64,000 nucleotides of DNA, from assembly GCA_016271365.2 (NCBI GenBank), contig CM057456.1, positions 890,874,001-890,938,000 on the forward strand. The letters are read 5' to 3'. This DNA comes from Neoceratodus forsteri. Lineage: Eukaryota > Chordata > Ceratodontiformes > Ceratodontidae. A program made the translations under genes and the position numbers. This document shows positions 22,536-32,527 of the stretch, in pieces. The notes below the pieces were generated by a model. It was not told where the DNA came from. It was given only the letters and a program-made list of their open reading frames with translations, and did no database searches. Within the stretch, counting starts at the first letter, position 1. Each line of letters begins with the position of its first letter.

Positions 22536-22734
22536 TGGTTTTTGTTTAGCGTCCTTTATATCCTTTTAGACATTTTCTGCTAGAGTATAACAGAAAAAAT
22601 GATGTCTTGTTTAAAACGTGCAAATTTTAGCAGTATTTCGAAGCATAATCATTTGCTCCCATTTTAGTTCCCGTCTCAGCAGTGCCCTACTCCACCATCT
22701 TGGATCTAATCTCTCCTCTTTTTTCTTAAATTTT

Positions 22735-23990
22735 TTTTTTAAACCTCTGCTGAAAAGCCATTTGAGCCAGAACATTCTCCAGTTTTAGTGTTTCTAATGA
22801 CCCTTACTATCTCCTCTGATGTTATGGGGCAAGCAGTCTTGCATCCTGTTTTTGGGTAATTTGGGATAACTAAACTTGCTTTAAATATGCCTTTAATTTC
22901 TCCTGTGGTTGGGGAGGACTAGCTTTGAAAAAAGTCTCATAGCAGTACCTGAAGACTTCTATCTGTTCCGTGTTCCCTTTATCCCTATTCCTTGGTGTAG
23001 CACCTCAGAAATGTGTGCTCTGGCCCTCTGCTCAGGCTAGCGGTTTTAGAGCTCATGGACCTCCCTCACAGTATCTCTACCTTATAGTCCAAGATTTTAT
23101 TTAATTGCTTCCATAAGGTTATCAATTCTTTACCCTTCTGCTTAGTTTGGTTTGTTGCAACCTTTTGAAGTCCATTATTTTGGTCTCCAAAGCTTTCTGT
23201 TTCTCCACTCTCTGTTTCTTTCTCTGGGGACCTATAGGTATAAACTTCCTTCTGACCATAGTCTTAAATGTGTCCCACACAATTCCTGGGGAGACCTCTG
23301 GTGTTGAGTATTCCTGCACTGCCTGCTGGATGAATTTAGGTATCTGCTCCTGGATCTCCCTGTCTTGCACAAGGAAGATGTTGACCCTCCAAAAAGACAC
23401 CTTCTTCTGACACACACTTTTGCCATTAGGTGTTTCTGAGTATACCAGAGATGCTGTCTAATTTTGGTATAAAGGTTATGTTTAAATCACCTCTTCAGAC
23501 CCACAGCCTTTCCCCATTCTCTGCAATTGTCATTAGCAAATGTCTGTAAAAGGCATAGCTGGTCCCTGGGTTGCATAATCTGAAACAATTTAGCTCCCAT
23601 CTATAATCTGAGACAATTGTAAGCATCTGTTCATTGCATTTTCATTTTAAGATTACATATCTGCCTTCCTTATCTACACTGTTTTCTCTGGGCTCAAAGG
23701 TTGTTTTATTTGGGATTAAAATGGCCGTACGCCTCCTCCATCTACCTTTATATGAGGAGGAGTGTACCTGGTAAAATCCAAATTTACCAAGTTGTTGGTG
23801 CTCTGCCTCTGAGACATGAGGTTCCTGTAGCAGAACAAAGTCTGCTTTGGATTGACGAATATGTTAAGATTTTTTTCCATTTGATAGGGTGGGTGAGACT
23901 GTTAACATTGTAGGTAAGAAGTTTAATCAGGTAGTCTACCATTAAGAACCTGTTCTGAAAATACTTTGCTGGTCTGCAGTGCATCTCCCC
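22735..23990 (-). pseudogene. Tx1-B ORF2, endonuclease and linker (heavily broken)
   Basis: This is the minus-strand 5' half of ORF2 of a Tx1-like LINE. The endonuclease start LLTYNVNSLTHPIKWKKIL lies near 23930-23870 (Tx1 elements usually read TYNVNGL-HPIKR-KI). Further EN blocks are scattered through 23860-23500 in broken frames. The linker frame at 23415-23122 carries FWRVNIFLV, then SPGIVWDTFKTMVRRKFIPI, matching the Tx1/L1 pattern WR-N and SP-IVWD-K-RGK-I. The recognisable part ends where L1-A begins. Multiple stops and frame changes show it is dead. Confidence 0.7.
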
Positions 23991-24478
23991 CTCCTGCCAT
24001 AGCCCTCTCTACAAATCAGTTCATGTACCTCCTTGCGAACGTAACAGTAAAACACACATGTAACCACATAACATATAATGACAAACACATCTTCCAATTT
24101 TAAGGAGTAAACCTGGTATTTCTTTGTCCTCTGGAGGTCGCCCACTTGGCAATGTGGTTTGCCCCTCCTAGGGATAGTAGTGTTCTGCTGTCCCCATACT
24201 CTGGGGGCCTCTACTGGAGCTTCACTCACATTGAGACAGCCCTGAAATAAAAAAGCAAGAATGTGCCACAGAAGAATAAACATTACAAGACAAGAGCAGT
24301 ATATGACTCTTCCCCCTAGGCAGCCTAAATAACCAGTTTATTTAATCAAGACCCCAAATCCCATCTCAGAGCTGAACTGTTTTTGTCTGATTGAGAAAGT
24401 ATCATTTGTGTCTCCCTTGGTTTAACTGTCTCCCCCTTCTTAGCATTCCTGTATGAGTGTATTGTTTTTAGGCCCTGC

Positions 24479-24495
24479 TATGGTTCAGCTCTATG
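24479..24495. repeat. 17-bp target-site duplication, left copy
   Basis: TATGGTTCAGCTCTATG is repeated exactly at 25483-25499 and brackets the 987-bp PLE-derived insert. Confidence 0.8.
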
Positions 24496-25482
24496 AAAAA
24501 AGAAAAGGAGGTTTGTATGCGCTCAGCGGCATCCACATCCATCAGTTAATCGTAACGTAATTATCGGCCACAGAGTTAACTATACTGGTGCTCCTTCCAG
24601 GGTATTTTCCAAACTCGAAACAGAAATGTAAAGCCACAGCACTACATCTCATTTGAAGTGCACTCAGATCAAGTGGCAAATACAGCTCTTTTTAGTGAAA
24701 ATGTAGATTTTACTTCAGATCAAAAACACACAGTGGGTGAAAAAATACAAAAACTATTTGTGGCAAGATGCAAAAAATGCTAGTCTCAAGCAGTAAATGC
24801 ATTAAGACATCAAATCAGCTCAAAGCCTCTTCACGAAACTCTGCTGTCCTGACAGTGAAAACAGAATGTCAGTTTACTTAGCTTATAGCTACTCAGTTGA
24901 TGTATGGCGCTCCAAGATTTTTCAACTCATTAGTCTTCTTGACTCAATTGCCTAAATCTCTTTACTCAGACACACTGTCCAGTTGCTGAAATTGATGAGG
25001 AAGTTGGATGCAAACACTTTTGTTTAAAACTTTTTAGCTGCTGTTACTGGATATTCCTTCTGGTTGCCTGCATCCTGGACATTAGCCTACATGGTGGAAC
25101 CATGGACAAGAGCTGACGTTTCTGATGTGTGAGGTCTTCATCAGAGCTAATTCAAATGACCAGTGAGAATTGCTTTATAGCACTGGTTGCCATGGTTACA
25201 ATACACTCTATACAATCATTGAGTGAAAACCAACCCAGACATAAAATGTGAATATAGAAACTTACTAAAGTGATTATTAAAAAAGTAAAAGGGATTTAGG
25301 CACTGTTTGAGAGACTAGCATTTTTTGCATCTTATCACAAATAGTTTTTGTATTTTTTTTACCCACTGTGTTTTTGATCTGAAGTAAAATCTACTTTTCA
25401 TTAAAAAGAGCTGTATTTGTTGTTTGATCTGAGTGCACTTCAAATGAGATGTAGTGCTCTGGCTTTACATTTCTGTGTTGAG
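24496..25482 (-). mobile_element. PLE-2: non-coding Penelope-like insert with 165-bp inverted repeats
   Basis: A 987-bp insert flanked by an exact 17-bp direct repeat. It has long inverted repeats: 24618-24795 is the reverse complement of about 25305-25478 with few differences. Its central part on the minus strand carries a hammerhead-ribozyme-like motif (25111-25148) and a TTGCCATGGTTAC word resembling the TTGCCTTGGCTAC word in the PLE-1 arms. There is no RT or endonuclease coding. The combination of inverted terminal arms, hammerhead-like motif and TSD length fits the terminal repeat region of a Penelope-like element. Strand is assigned from the ribozyme orientation. An unrelated foldback element remains possible. 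Confidence 0.6.
25111..25148 (-). ncRNA. Hammerhead-ribozyme-like motif in PLE-2
   Basis: On the minus strand the 38 bases contain the type-I hammerhead order: AGCT (stem I), CTGATGA core, a 15-base stem-II region, GAAA core, a one-pair stem III (C and G) leading to the GUC cleavage triplet, then AGCT closing stem I. Both core boxes match consensus. Stem II is weak (GA/TC only), so this copy may be inactive. Penelope-like elements are known to carry such minimal hammerheads. Activity is inference. Confidence 0.55.
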
Positions 25483-25499
25483 TATGGTTCAGCTCTATG
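25483..25499. repeat. 17-bp target-site duplication, right copy
   Basis: An exact copy of 24479-24495, directly right of the PLE-2 inverted repeat. Confidence 0.8.
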
Positions 25500-26498
25500 T
25501 TTCTATTCTTGTGGTGAGGGGTGGCCCTCGTCCCTTCCCCCAGCAATGAGTGAGGTGGCTCCTTCACCTCACAGTGCAGGCCTGTGCCTGCTATGAAACC
25601 CATGGCAGCCAGTGCTTGCCTCCTTTGCATCTGTTCTTTTGTCTAAAGATGGCTCAATATGATTGTGTGCTCAGTGGAGGCTTCCTAGCTGAGATAGTGC
25701 CAGGGCCCACTGAGTTCATCAGGGCCACTGAGGTGTCCCAAGCCCCCACCTCACCATTCAAATACTGGGACCCCCCCGACCCCCTAATTGCTCACCCACT
25801 ATCCTCCTTTGGTCGATCCCCTTGCTAGGTTGACCCATTAGGTAGATTAAATTTCAATGTGCTTACCCTTTATAAAACCATTTCCCCTTCATGAAGCACT
25901 CTAGAGGGAAACCCATACAACCATCTGCATATATCAGAAGACATCAAGCAACAAATTTCACGTGGGTCAGAAGGGATGGTGCATTAGGTGCCCCTCCCCC
26001 CATCATATATTGTAGCTTTTGGTACTGACCCACTCACACCCACACATAATTCAGCCCATTTGCCCCCTTGACCAATCATCTGCTGTGACCATTTAAGCAT
26101 TTTAGTCTTCCATAAAAGTGCTGGTACTACACATGTAGTTCATTTTGTACTGGAGCAGTTTGAGAGTTGAGATTCACTCACTGTGGAACCATGCAGACTT
26201 TGGAGTTATCCAGTGGTCTGTGGGGAATTTGACCTCAAAGGTACCATCAGTGCTGTGGTGGTGGGTGGGTGGTGAAATGTGCCACTGGGGTTTGAAATGA
26301 AGAGTTGTTACAGGCTCTGGTAAACAGTGGGCCCCTGACTGAGTTAAAACAGTAGGCCATGAATGGTGGGAAAGTTAATTTAAATCTGAGTGGGGGGGGG
26401 GGGTAATTGTAGATCTAGTAATATGAAGAAAATACAGTCACCTTGTCCTCCAGGCATCAGTGGCAATTGTTGAGTAAGTTGGTGGCGATGCAAGTCCC

Positions 26499-27482
26499 TC
26501 ATGTGTGATATATGGCTTTTCCCCTTTCAGCTTCTTGCCCTGTACTTAAAGTAGGAGTCCTTGTATTTCCTGCACAGTGTAATGCTACCTTCTGGCTGGA
26601 AGCCATGATGTCTTCCCTCTGGGTTGTTGTCCATTGATCCTTGGACTGGCAGGGGTCTGTTTGTTGGTTTGTGGGCCTATTCTCTATGGTGATACCGTGG
26701 TCCTTCATAGCCTCTCTGGTGTCCTTCGGTATCTGGTGCATTCTAGTGCCCTTGTCCCAGAAGATCTTTAACCTGGTGGAATATGGAGTTTGAAATTTTA
26801 TGTCCTTAGCGTGCAGAGCCCTAATAATGCCTGTATATTGTAGATGTTTATTAAATATGTCTGGGGTAGTCCACATACAGGCAAGCCCGACTGTATTTTA
26901 TTGTATTTCCTTTTGTTACCATGCCAGCCATAGGATGTTCTCTTTAGTCCTATAACTTGAGGATTTAAGGATGGGTCTGAGTCTGGCATGGGGGTTGGTG
27001 GACTTCTGATGGAGCTCTCCATGTGCTGTTTCAATAAGAATGTCCATTGTCGGAGGGATGGATAACACGTCTCTCATCAGGTCTGTTATGAAGCTACATG
27101 TGGCCAGTTTTGGATTCTGCTAGTAGTCCTGTTATGAGAAGGTTGTCTCTGTGGGACCTGCCCTCCAAATCCACACATTTTTCTTGTACAGCCTCCATGT
27201 AGTGGAGAAGGGATTCAAGTGCAGCCCTAGCTGTAATGATCTGTCCTCTACCACAGCCACCCTCTTCTCTGCTTCTTCCCTGCATGACTCTGCTCTATCC
27301 AGCCGATAGTTGAGTTGCCAAAAATTCTTCATTATTCTCAGTTGAAAAGCTTTGCTTTCCCTCCTCAGTAGCTCGGATCTATTTCTCATCAGGCATTCTC
27401 CCTCACAGTCTGTATCATAAGTCAGCCCTCTGGAACCGGCAGGGGACGCATTGTGGCTCTGATCACAGCTTTCTTGCCACAA
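26499..27482 (-). pseudogene. Tx1-B ORF1 (coiled coil, RRM and C-terminal domain), broken
   Basis: On the minus strand the first frame (27482-27132) contains a heptad-rich stretch NYRLDRAESCREEAEKRVAV followed by VEDR. A frame change near 27285 then gives CVDLEGRSHRDNLLITGL, the LINE ORF1 RRM entry (consensus DLE-RSRRNNLRI-GL). The last frame (26876-26499) carries the C-terminal domain: FNKHLQYTGIIRALHAKDIK, TPYSTRLKIFWDKGTRM and DTREAMKDHGI. These match the Tx1 ORF1 pattern of F-I-LH-I-F-YP-L and a terminal helix. The middle of the RRM is lost in frameshifts. The product would be the RNA-binding partner of ORF2. Confidence 0.75.
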
Positions 27483-27699
27483 TCTGCCTCCATCCTGGCC
27501 TGATTTACCTTTCAGGGTTCAGGTTCCCATTAATCTGTCCTCTCCCTCTGCTCTGGTGGGCATTTCTTTCAGTTCTGATTGGTTTGGGCTAAAGGGAAAG
27601 ATGTTTAATTCCTGGGTGGGAAACAAACAGAGTCAGTTGTGCCATGTAGAGGGTACTTATAGGTTTGTGATATGCTGACATGGCACATAGGTGGAATGT

Positions 27700-28541
27700 A
27701 ACTATGGAATACTGCAGGTCAGCATCTGAAAGGTCCAGTAATTACTCCTGAACCTTGTCAGGTGAATGTCTAAAAAGATCCATTGAGATTTTAGAGCACT
27801 GGAAGGAAAATCCTTTTCAATTGGCTGTGTATGTCTTCCTGGTGGAATGCAGTGTCTTCCTTTACATGCAGCCAAAAGTATTTCAGAGACCTTCTCATAT
27901 ACCTTGTACCTGTTCACTTCTATCTCTTCAGGAGCTAGGCCTTAATGTGAACGCAGTGCAGGTTGAAATAGACCAGCTGACCCTGAGTCAGGAAGTCCAT
28001 CTATAGTGGCAAAGCTCTCAGTTTGCTAAATGAAAGTCAGTTCAACAGAAGGAACCATATCATATCTGCCAAGGCCAGCAGAGGGCCGTTAGGATCATCT
28101 TGCCCCCAGGCGCCTCTGGTTTAAACAATACATTCCTGACGAGAGGGACTGGAGGAAATGTATAAAGAAATCAATTTTGCCAAGGCAGTCTTAATGTATT
28201 CTGACAGAAAACACGATGTCCTGGAATTCTGGAATAGAATCGAGGCAGTTCAGTGTTGAGTGGGGATGCAAACAGGTCCACCTCTGGGGGGCCCTTACAT
28301 CAAGTAGCGATCTGATGACGTACAGTGCTACTGATCAATAATGAGGATCAGCCTTGTTCAATTGAGCTCATCTGCCAGATTGTTCTAGACTCCTGGAAGG
28401 TAGCTTGATTAGAGGAGGACCCTCTGCTCTAGGCACCATTCCCACACTCTCACCACCTCCCTGCAGAATGTAAGAATGTGCCCCTTCTTGCCCACTGATA
28501 CAGTACCTGACAGACTTGTTGCTTATTTGGAGAACTGTCTT
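27700..28541 (-). pseudogene. DIRS-1 linker downstream of RNase H (broken)
   Basis: On the minus strand, PEVDLFASPLNTELPRFYSR near 28265 is a well-known DIRS motif after RNase H (PEVDLFAT-LN-QLP-F-S). It is followed by FPPVPLV and, in changed frames, MILTAL-WPWQI. The matching region of DIRS-2 is at 49298-48984. Many stops separate the pieces. The tyrosine recombinase that should follow is not seen. Confidence 0.7.
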
Positions 28542-28642
28542 TCAGCTGACCAGATTCACCAGGGCTTTCAGACTATACAGAACTGCTTGCATCTCCAGTA
28601 TACTGATGTGGAGATGGGTCTCTGATGGGTACCAGACACCTT
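28542..28642 (-). pseudogene. DIRS-1 RNase H, C-terminal part
   Basis: The minus strand encodes GVWYPSETHLHISILEMQAV and LYSLKALVNLV. This is the GVWS-E-HIN-LEM-AV-AL block of DIRS RNase H. The preceding half (ITDTSLLEWETYCQGLHT) lies on the far side of the DNA element at 28643-30254, at about 30330-30255. The two halves join in frame across the insertion except that the junction codon is TAA. Confidence 0.75.
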
Positions 28643-30254
28643 GGGTGGGATATTCAAAAGGGTTGCACCATGCGCAATAGGTTTGCGCCTGCACAAGTCT
28701 GAAATTGCGCCATTCTGCGATATTCAGCAGGAGACAGTTGCGCCACTGAAAACAGGCTGAGAAACAGCGCAATGCAAATGAATGCATGCTCAACTGGAGG
28801 GGAAGGAACCATGCATAAACTGCACAGCCCGATATTCAGCCGGGCTGTGCAGAGTTGTGCAGGCAACTCCAACCTCGCCTGCACGACTTTGAGCCAAAAA
28901 AAGGCTTAAGTCGAGGGCCACCCACAGGTGAGCTGCTGCATTGCAGGGCGCAACACAGCAGCTGCCACCTGTGGCTGGCCTAACCAATCCCTGTGCCCCC
29001 CTGCAGCCCGATTGTGGGTAGCATTGGGCTCCCTCATGGATCTTGTGGTCCAGTGGGCCTGGTGCTGATCACGCAAGTTAATAATCCTTCGCTGTATCCG
29101 AGGGTCCAGTGACTGGTGGGTTGCCAGTCTGATAAACTCTAATGTCCCTGTGGCAGTGTCTCACCCCTCTTACCACGACCCCACCACCTTGCTCTTCAGG
29201 GCGTCCCGGGTGTAGTATCCCACTGCTGTGTTTGCCCGACTGATGAAGCCTGGTTGCACATCTATTGGTGAGAGCATGAGCCAGCGAGTGGCAGGCCTGT
29301 TGCATATGACAGTCCAGTTTTTGCATGAACTTATTCACAAACTGACTGTCTCGTAGGTATTGCATGCCCATTGGCCGCTCCCCACTACTGGTGCAGCCCA
29401 CTGGGCAGTCAGTCGGGGAGGCGGGCAGCAGGCGGGTGGATGCTGCCACCCGCCAGCTGCTGGGGGGGAGCGGGTGGTGGGGCTACGGGTGGGTGGGTGG
29501 GGACACCAGCCACCAGGATACGCTGGGGGTTTATTAAACATACTGCCCGCGACTGGGCATTTTGGTCCACTGGGCCACCAGGGATACCTTGGGAGAAGGG
29601 GGTTATTTAACTTACTGCCCGCGATCGCCGGGCCCACTGACCACCAGGGATCCATTCGGGGTGGGTGTTTATTAAACATGCTGTCCGCAATCGGGCATTT
29701 CAGTCCACTAGACCACCAGGGATAGGTTGGGGGTGCCACATTGCTGCCCGCGATCGGGCTGTTGGAGGGAATTAAACCATACCCGACGGGCCAGTGGGTG
29801 GTGGGGGGGATTCTACACTGTTTTGCCTGCGACTGGGCTGCAGGGAGCGTCAGTCCCTGATGGCTGCTGCCTGGCAGGGGCCAGGCGCAAGTCCTCAGGG
29901 ATCGGTGCACCTACATGCTAATGGCATGCAACTGGGGCCATAATCAGATGCAAATGGCCCCCCCTGCACCTTGCATGAATTATGGCCCCATTTGCATGTC
30001 ACCTTTTGAATATCAGGATTTTGCGCATGGTGCAATGGTACTTGCGCCACACAAGTTAGATGCTCCACTCTGTCCAACTTGCGGTGGTGCAAGTTCCACT
30101 GCGCCATGCACAGTGGTGGGGAGTTGGGTGATATTCAAAGGAGCGCTCAACAGTGCAACCCTTTGAATATCACCCCGGACACACCCCTGCACAACTATTT
30201 TGCGCGGCGCAAGGGCTTGCGCCTTAGAAGAGCGCAGTTTGAATATCTGGCCCC
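28643..30254. mobile_element. Inverted-repeat DNA element IR-1 (GGGGCCAGATATTCAAA family)
   Basis: A 1.6-kb insertion in DIRS-1 RNase H. The left end is GGGTGGGATATTCAAAAGGG and the right end is TTTGAATATCTGGCCCC. The word TTTGAATATC or its complement recurs near both ends (for example about 28650, 28715, 28833, 30008, 30132, 30165, 30238). The interior is CpG- and GCGC-rich with a tandem array at 29505-29770. No transposase ORF is visible; the 121- to 191-codon ORFs inside are low-complexity by-products. Flanking bases suggest a 2- to 3-bp target duplication (TT). Superfamily not determined. Confidence 0.7.
29505..29770. repeat. Four tandem units of 64-71 bp inside IR-1
   Basis: CCACCAGGGAT-type words recur at 29511, 29575, 29641 and 29712. 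Each is followed by TTATTAAACAT-like and CTGCCCGCGATCGGGC-like words. The same CCACTAGAC-ACCAGGGA word recurs in the related element at 58.9 kb. Confidence 0.75.
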
Positions 30255-30552
30255 TTATGTATGAAGGCCCTGGCAGTAGGTTTCCCACTCCAACAGGGAG
30301 GTATCTGTGATGAGGGTCATCTCTGGCTTTGGTGGGGAGAAGGAGAAGCCCTGGAGGAGAATACATTCCAATGATCACTATATCAGGGACCTACACTATG
30401 GGTTTGGTCACCTGAATGAGACAGTTTTGAGGATGTGATGCCTGTGACAATTGTGTACTGAGTATCCACAGAGTTGCCATCTGTGCAGCCATGCTAGAGA
30501 CACTGTTAACACTGAGGAGGCTGTTAAGCCCAGCATGCATTGCATAGAATGG
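30255..30552 (-). pseudogene. DIRS-1 RT-RNase H junction segment between two insertions
   Basis: This is a short DIRS-1 stretch left between IR-1 and PLE-1. On the minus strand it reads AMHAGLNSLLSVNSVSSMAA and SQLSQASHPQNCLIQ in one frame, then ITDTSLLEWETYCQG in another, the N-terminal RNase H strand (ITDAS-GWG). The segment places PLE-1 between RT thumb and RNase H. Confidence 0.65.
30539..30552. repeat. 14-bp target-site duplication, left of PLE-1
   Basis: ATTGCATAGAATGG occurs here and again at 35025-35038, flanking PLE-1 exactly. Confidence 0.85.
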
Positions 30553-30640
30553 TTCAAACAAAAAAGTTGGCGCTGCTGTGATCAGATCAACCACTTATCT
30601 TATCTGGGGCAGTGAACCAGGAGTGGCCAGCCCCAAGCAC

Positions 30641-31434
30641 AATAACCAAAACACACACACACACAGATAGCCACTGCAGTCAGACCTTCAGAATTACAAT
30701 TACAAGTACCAAGAGCCAATTCAAAGTAAATGAATTTATTAAAGCACACTTGGCACAAAAGGTCACAGCAAAAATAACACAATGTGCTCCCCAGCGCTTA
30801 AACTCACTAATAAGTCTTCCTCAGGGTGTGGAGCTACTTATTGTTGGGAGACTTAAATACACATAAATATAATACAGGTGCAGACAATAAACTTTAAATG
30901 TGAAATGCAAATTTTGAATTTTCCTGCTGCTATCTTTTCTCTAGCCACTAGATGGTGCTAATGAGTAATCTTAGCACTATAACTGTGACTGCACAGATTT
31001 CTGTACTTCTTAACCACATAATACAGAAATAATTACACTCTAAACAATTATCTAAATCTATAGTGATATATAAATAAATCATATTTCATTCTTCAAATGA
31101 GTAGGTTCATTCATAAACAACACATAAAAATACGCTCATCATAATTATTCATGGGCTTCAAAAGATAGAAAAACAAAGAAAACATGTCCAAACCACTCTG
31201 GGTAGCCAAGGCAACAGTGGCACATTCTCAAGGCAACTCTCATTATAATGAGGGATTTTTTTTTGTTATGGGACCTCCTAGTAATTAAGTCCAAAACATG
31301 ATGGAAAAAAATCCAGAGGGTTTGGGCATGAGAATAGAGTTGAAAACCTAAGGAAAGAGAAAAAAGAAGAAAGAGAATGAGAAAAAGAGAGAGAGAGAGA
31401 GAGAGAGAGAAACAAAAAGTCATTACAGATAACA
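30641..31434 (-). repeat. PLE-1 terminal arm, left copy
   Basis: Reverse complement of 34204-35023. Shared landmarks are the AACCAAAACACACAC start, GTGTATTTAAGTCTCCCAAC, ACCATCTAGTGGCTAGAGAA, CATGTCCAAACCACTC and the GA-rich tract at about 31370-31411. The arms differ by scattered substitutions and small indels. Confidence 0.9.
30785..30832 (-). ncRNA. Hammerhead-like motif in PLE-1 left arm
   Basis: On the minus strand CTGAGGA (a CUGANGA core) is followed by a stem-II hairpin of six pairs closed by TTAG (GACTTA with TGAGTT, one G-T pair), then TAAG where GAAA is expected. Flanking C-rich and GGGGAGC words could form stem I. The second core box is degenerate, and no good UH cleavage site follows. 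Confidence 0.35.
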
Positions 31435-31570
31435 AAAATACTTTTCACTATAACTTTATCATTGTTTCACCAAAAATGGTTTAAGATCCCATCTGTCATT
31501 CAATCTTCTAGGTTTAACACTCTCAAGTTTATAAATCCATTGACTTGCACATTGAAGCAATAAATTTGGT

Positions 31571-31870
31571 CTATCTCCACCATTGTTTTGGTGATTTCAC
31601 CATTTCAATCCCCACAGATTTCAAACACTTAGGGTCAGAGTCATGAGTACTAGCAAAATGTGCTCCTACTGGTGTGTCCTTTCTACCATGTAAAATGGAA
31701 CAATCATGCTCTTGCATTCTTTGTTTCAAAGGTCTAACTGTTTTGCCTACATATACAAGTTTGCAGCTACACCACAGCACATAGACTACATAAGTAGTGT
31801 CACAAGTAACAAGTTCACGTATGTCTGTCTGAACATTCTCTAAATGAAGATGTTGAAACGTTGCAGACAT
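31571..31870 (-). pseudogene. PLE-1 GIY-YIG endonuclease domain
   Basis: The minus-strand frame carries the Penelope GIY-YIG module. VVYVLWCSCKLVYVGKTVRP supplies the paired Tyr-Val strands with the preceding Cys pair of the PLE-specific Zn-finger. LKQRMQEHDCSIL supplies the catalytic Arg and the H-x-S region, and PVGAHF the next helix. The domain nicks DNA to start target-primed reverse transcription. The C-terminal Glu-Asn end of the domain reaches 31571, where the frame stops. The ATG at 31870 is internal to the polyprotein and not a true start. The module is well preserved compared with the RT. Confidence 0.9.
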
Positions 31871-32527
31871 TGCATCTTATACACTTGAAAAAAAACAACT
31901 GGGCGCCTAGGTAACCTAGTGGACTGGCCTGATGCTTTCTCTGTCTCAGGTCTGCTGTGCAGAAGTTTATCTTTAAAGTTCTTGGCTCTGGTAAAGGTCA
32001 CGGAGTCACTTTTTAAGATGGGCCAGTTCTGATATACAGTATAACATTACCAGTACACCCTGCCACATGATTATACTCAGTAATAAAGGTGCAAGGTGTT
32101 TGATCTAACATGGCCTCATCCTTTTCCTATTACAAAGATTCTCTGTTAACTTTAATAACTTTGTCCCTTGTTTTTTTTTTTAAGTTTTTTTACTATGACC
32201 CCTCACTTCAAATCTTTCCATCAGTTCACCTGTATGTATTCTGCAGTCATCATCTTTGCTGCAATTCCTACGAATGTGTAATAGTTGTCCATAAGGTATG
32301 GAATTGTTTAACCTGGGAGGGTGTGCACTAGTTGCTTACAACAAGGAGTTAGTGGTTGTGGGTTTTCTATAACTTTTAAAAATAACACTATGGTTAGAAG
32401 TGTCACCAGAGATGGTTAAATCTAAAATATCAAGTGTTTCAGTGCCTGTGGTGTGTGTAAATCTCAAATTAAAGTTGTTGCTATTTAGCCACTGCATAAA
32501 TTCTGGTATGAGATCCCTGGCACCTCC

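Larger units (their letters stand above)
18471..22725 (-). mobile_element. L1-A: L1/Tx1-type LINE with 5' end, ORF1 and ORF2, 3' end missing
   Basis: Read on the minus strand, this element has a short 5' leader, ORF1 (22535-21070) and ORF2 (from 20290). It stops abruptly at about 18471 inside the RT domain, just after EWDYI and the next ten residues. Its 5' end abuts Tx1-B ORF2 sequence near 22730, consistent with insertion into Tx1-B. Loss of the 3' half with the 5' end kept is the reverse of normal LINE truncation, so a later deletion or an insertion next to the gypsy fragment is likely. ORFs are broken but better preserved than in the other L1 copies. Confidence 0.8.
24000..27600 (-). mobile_element. 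Tx1-B: 5' part with ORF1 and inter-ORF spacer, carrying a PLE insert
   Basis: Read on the minus strand, ORF1 lies at 27482-26499 and ORF2 begins near 23960. The spacer between them includes a 987-bp PLE-derived insert (24496-25482). The remaining spacer, 25500-26490, shows no coding motif I recognise and contains C-runs and a TATA-like CATAAAAG near 26113. It could be Tx1 spacer or another old insertion. The 5' edge near 27600 is taken from where DIRS-1 similarity stops and is approximate. Confidence 0.55.

Noticed and set aside
29335..29910. A 191-codon minus-strand ORF
   Set aside because: It spans the tandem array and GC-rich interior of IR-1. The proline/glycine periodicity follows the DNA repeat, and no transposase motif is seen.
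31571..31870. Free-standing GIY-YIG homing endonuclease
   Set aside because: The domain follows a Penelope-type RT on the same strand and lies within defined PLE-1 borders.
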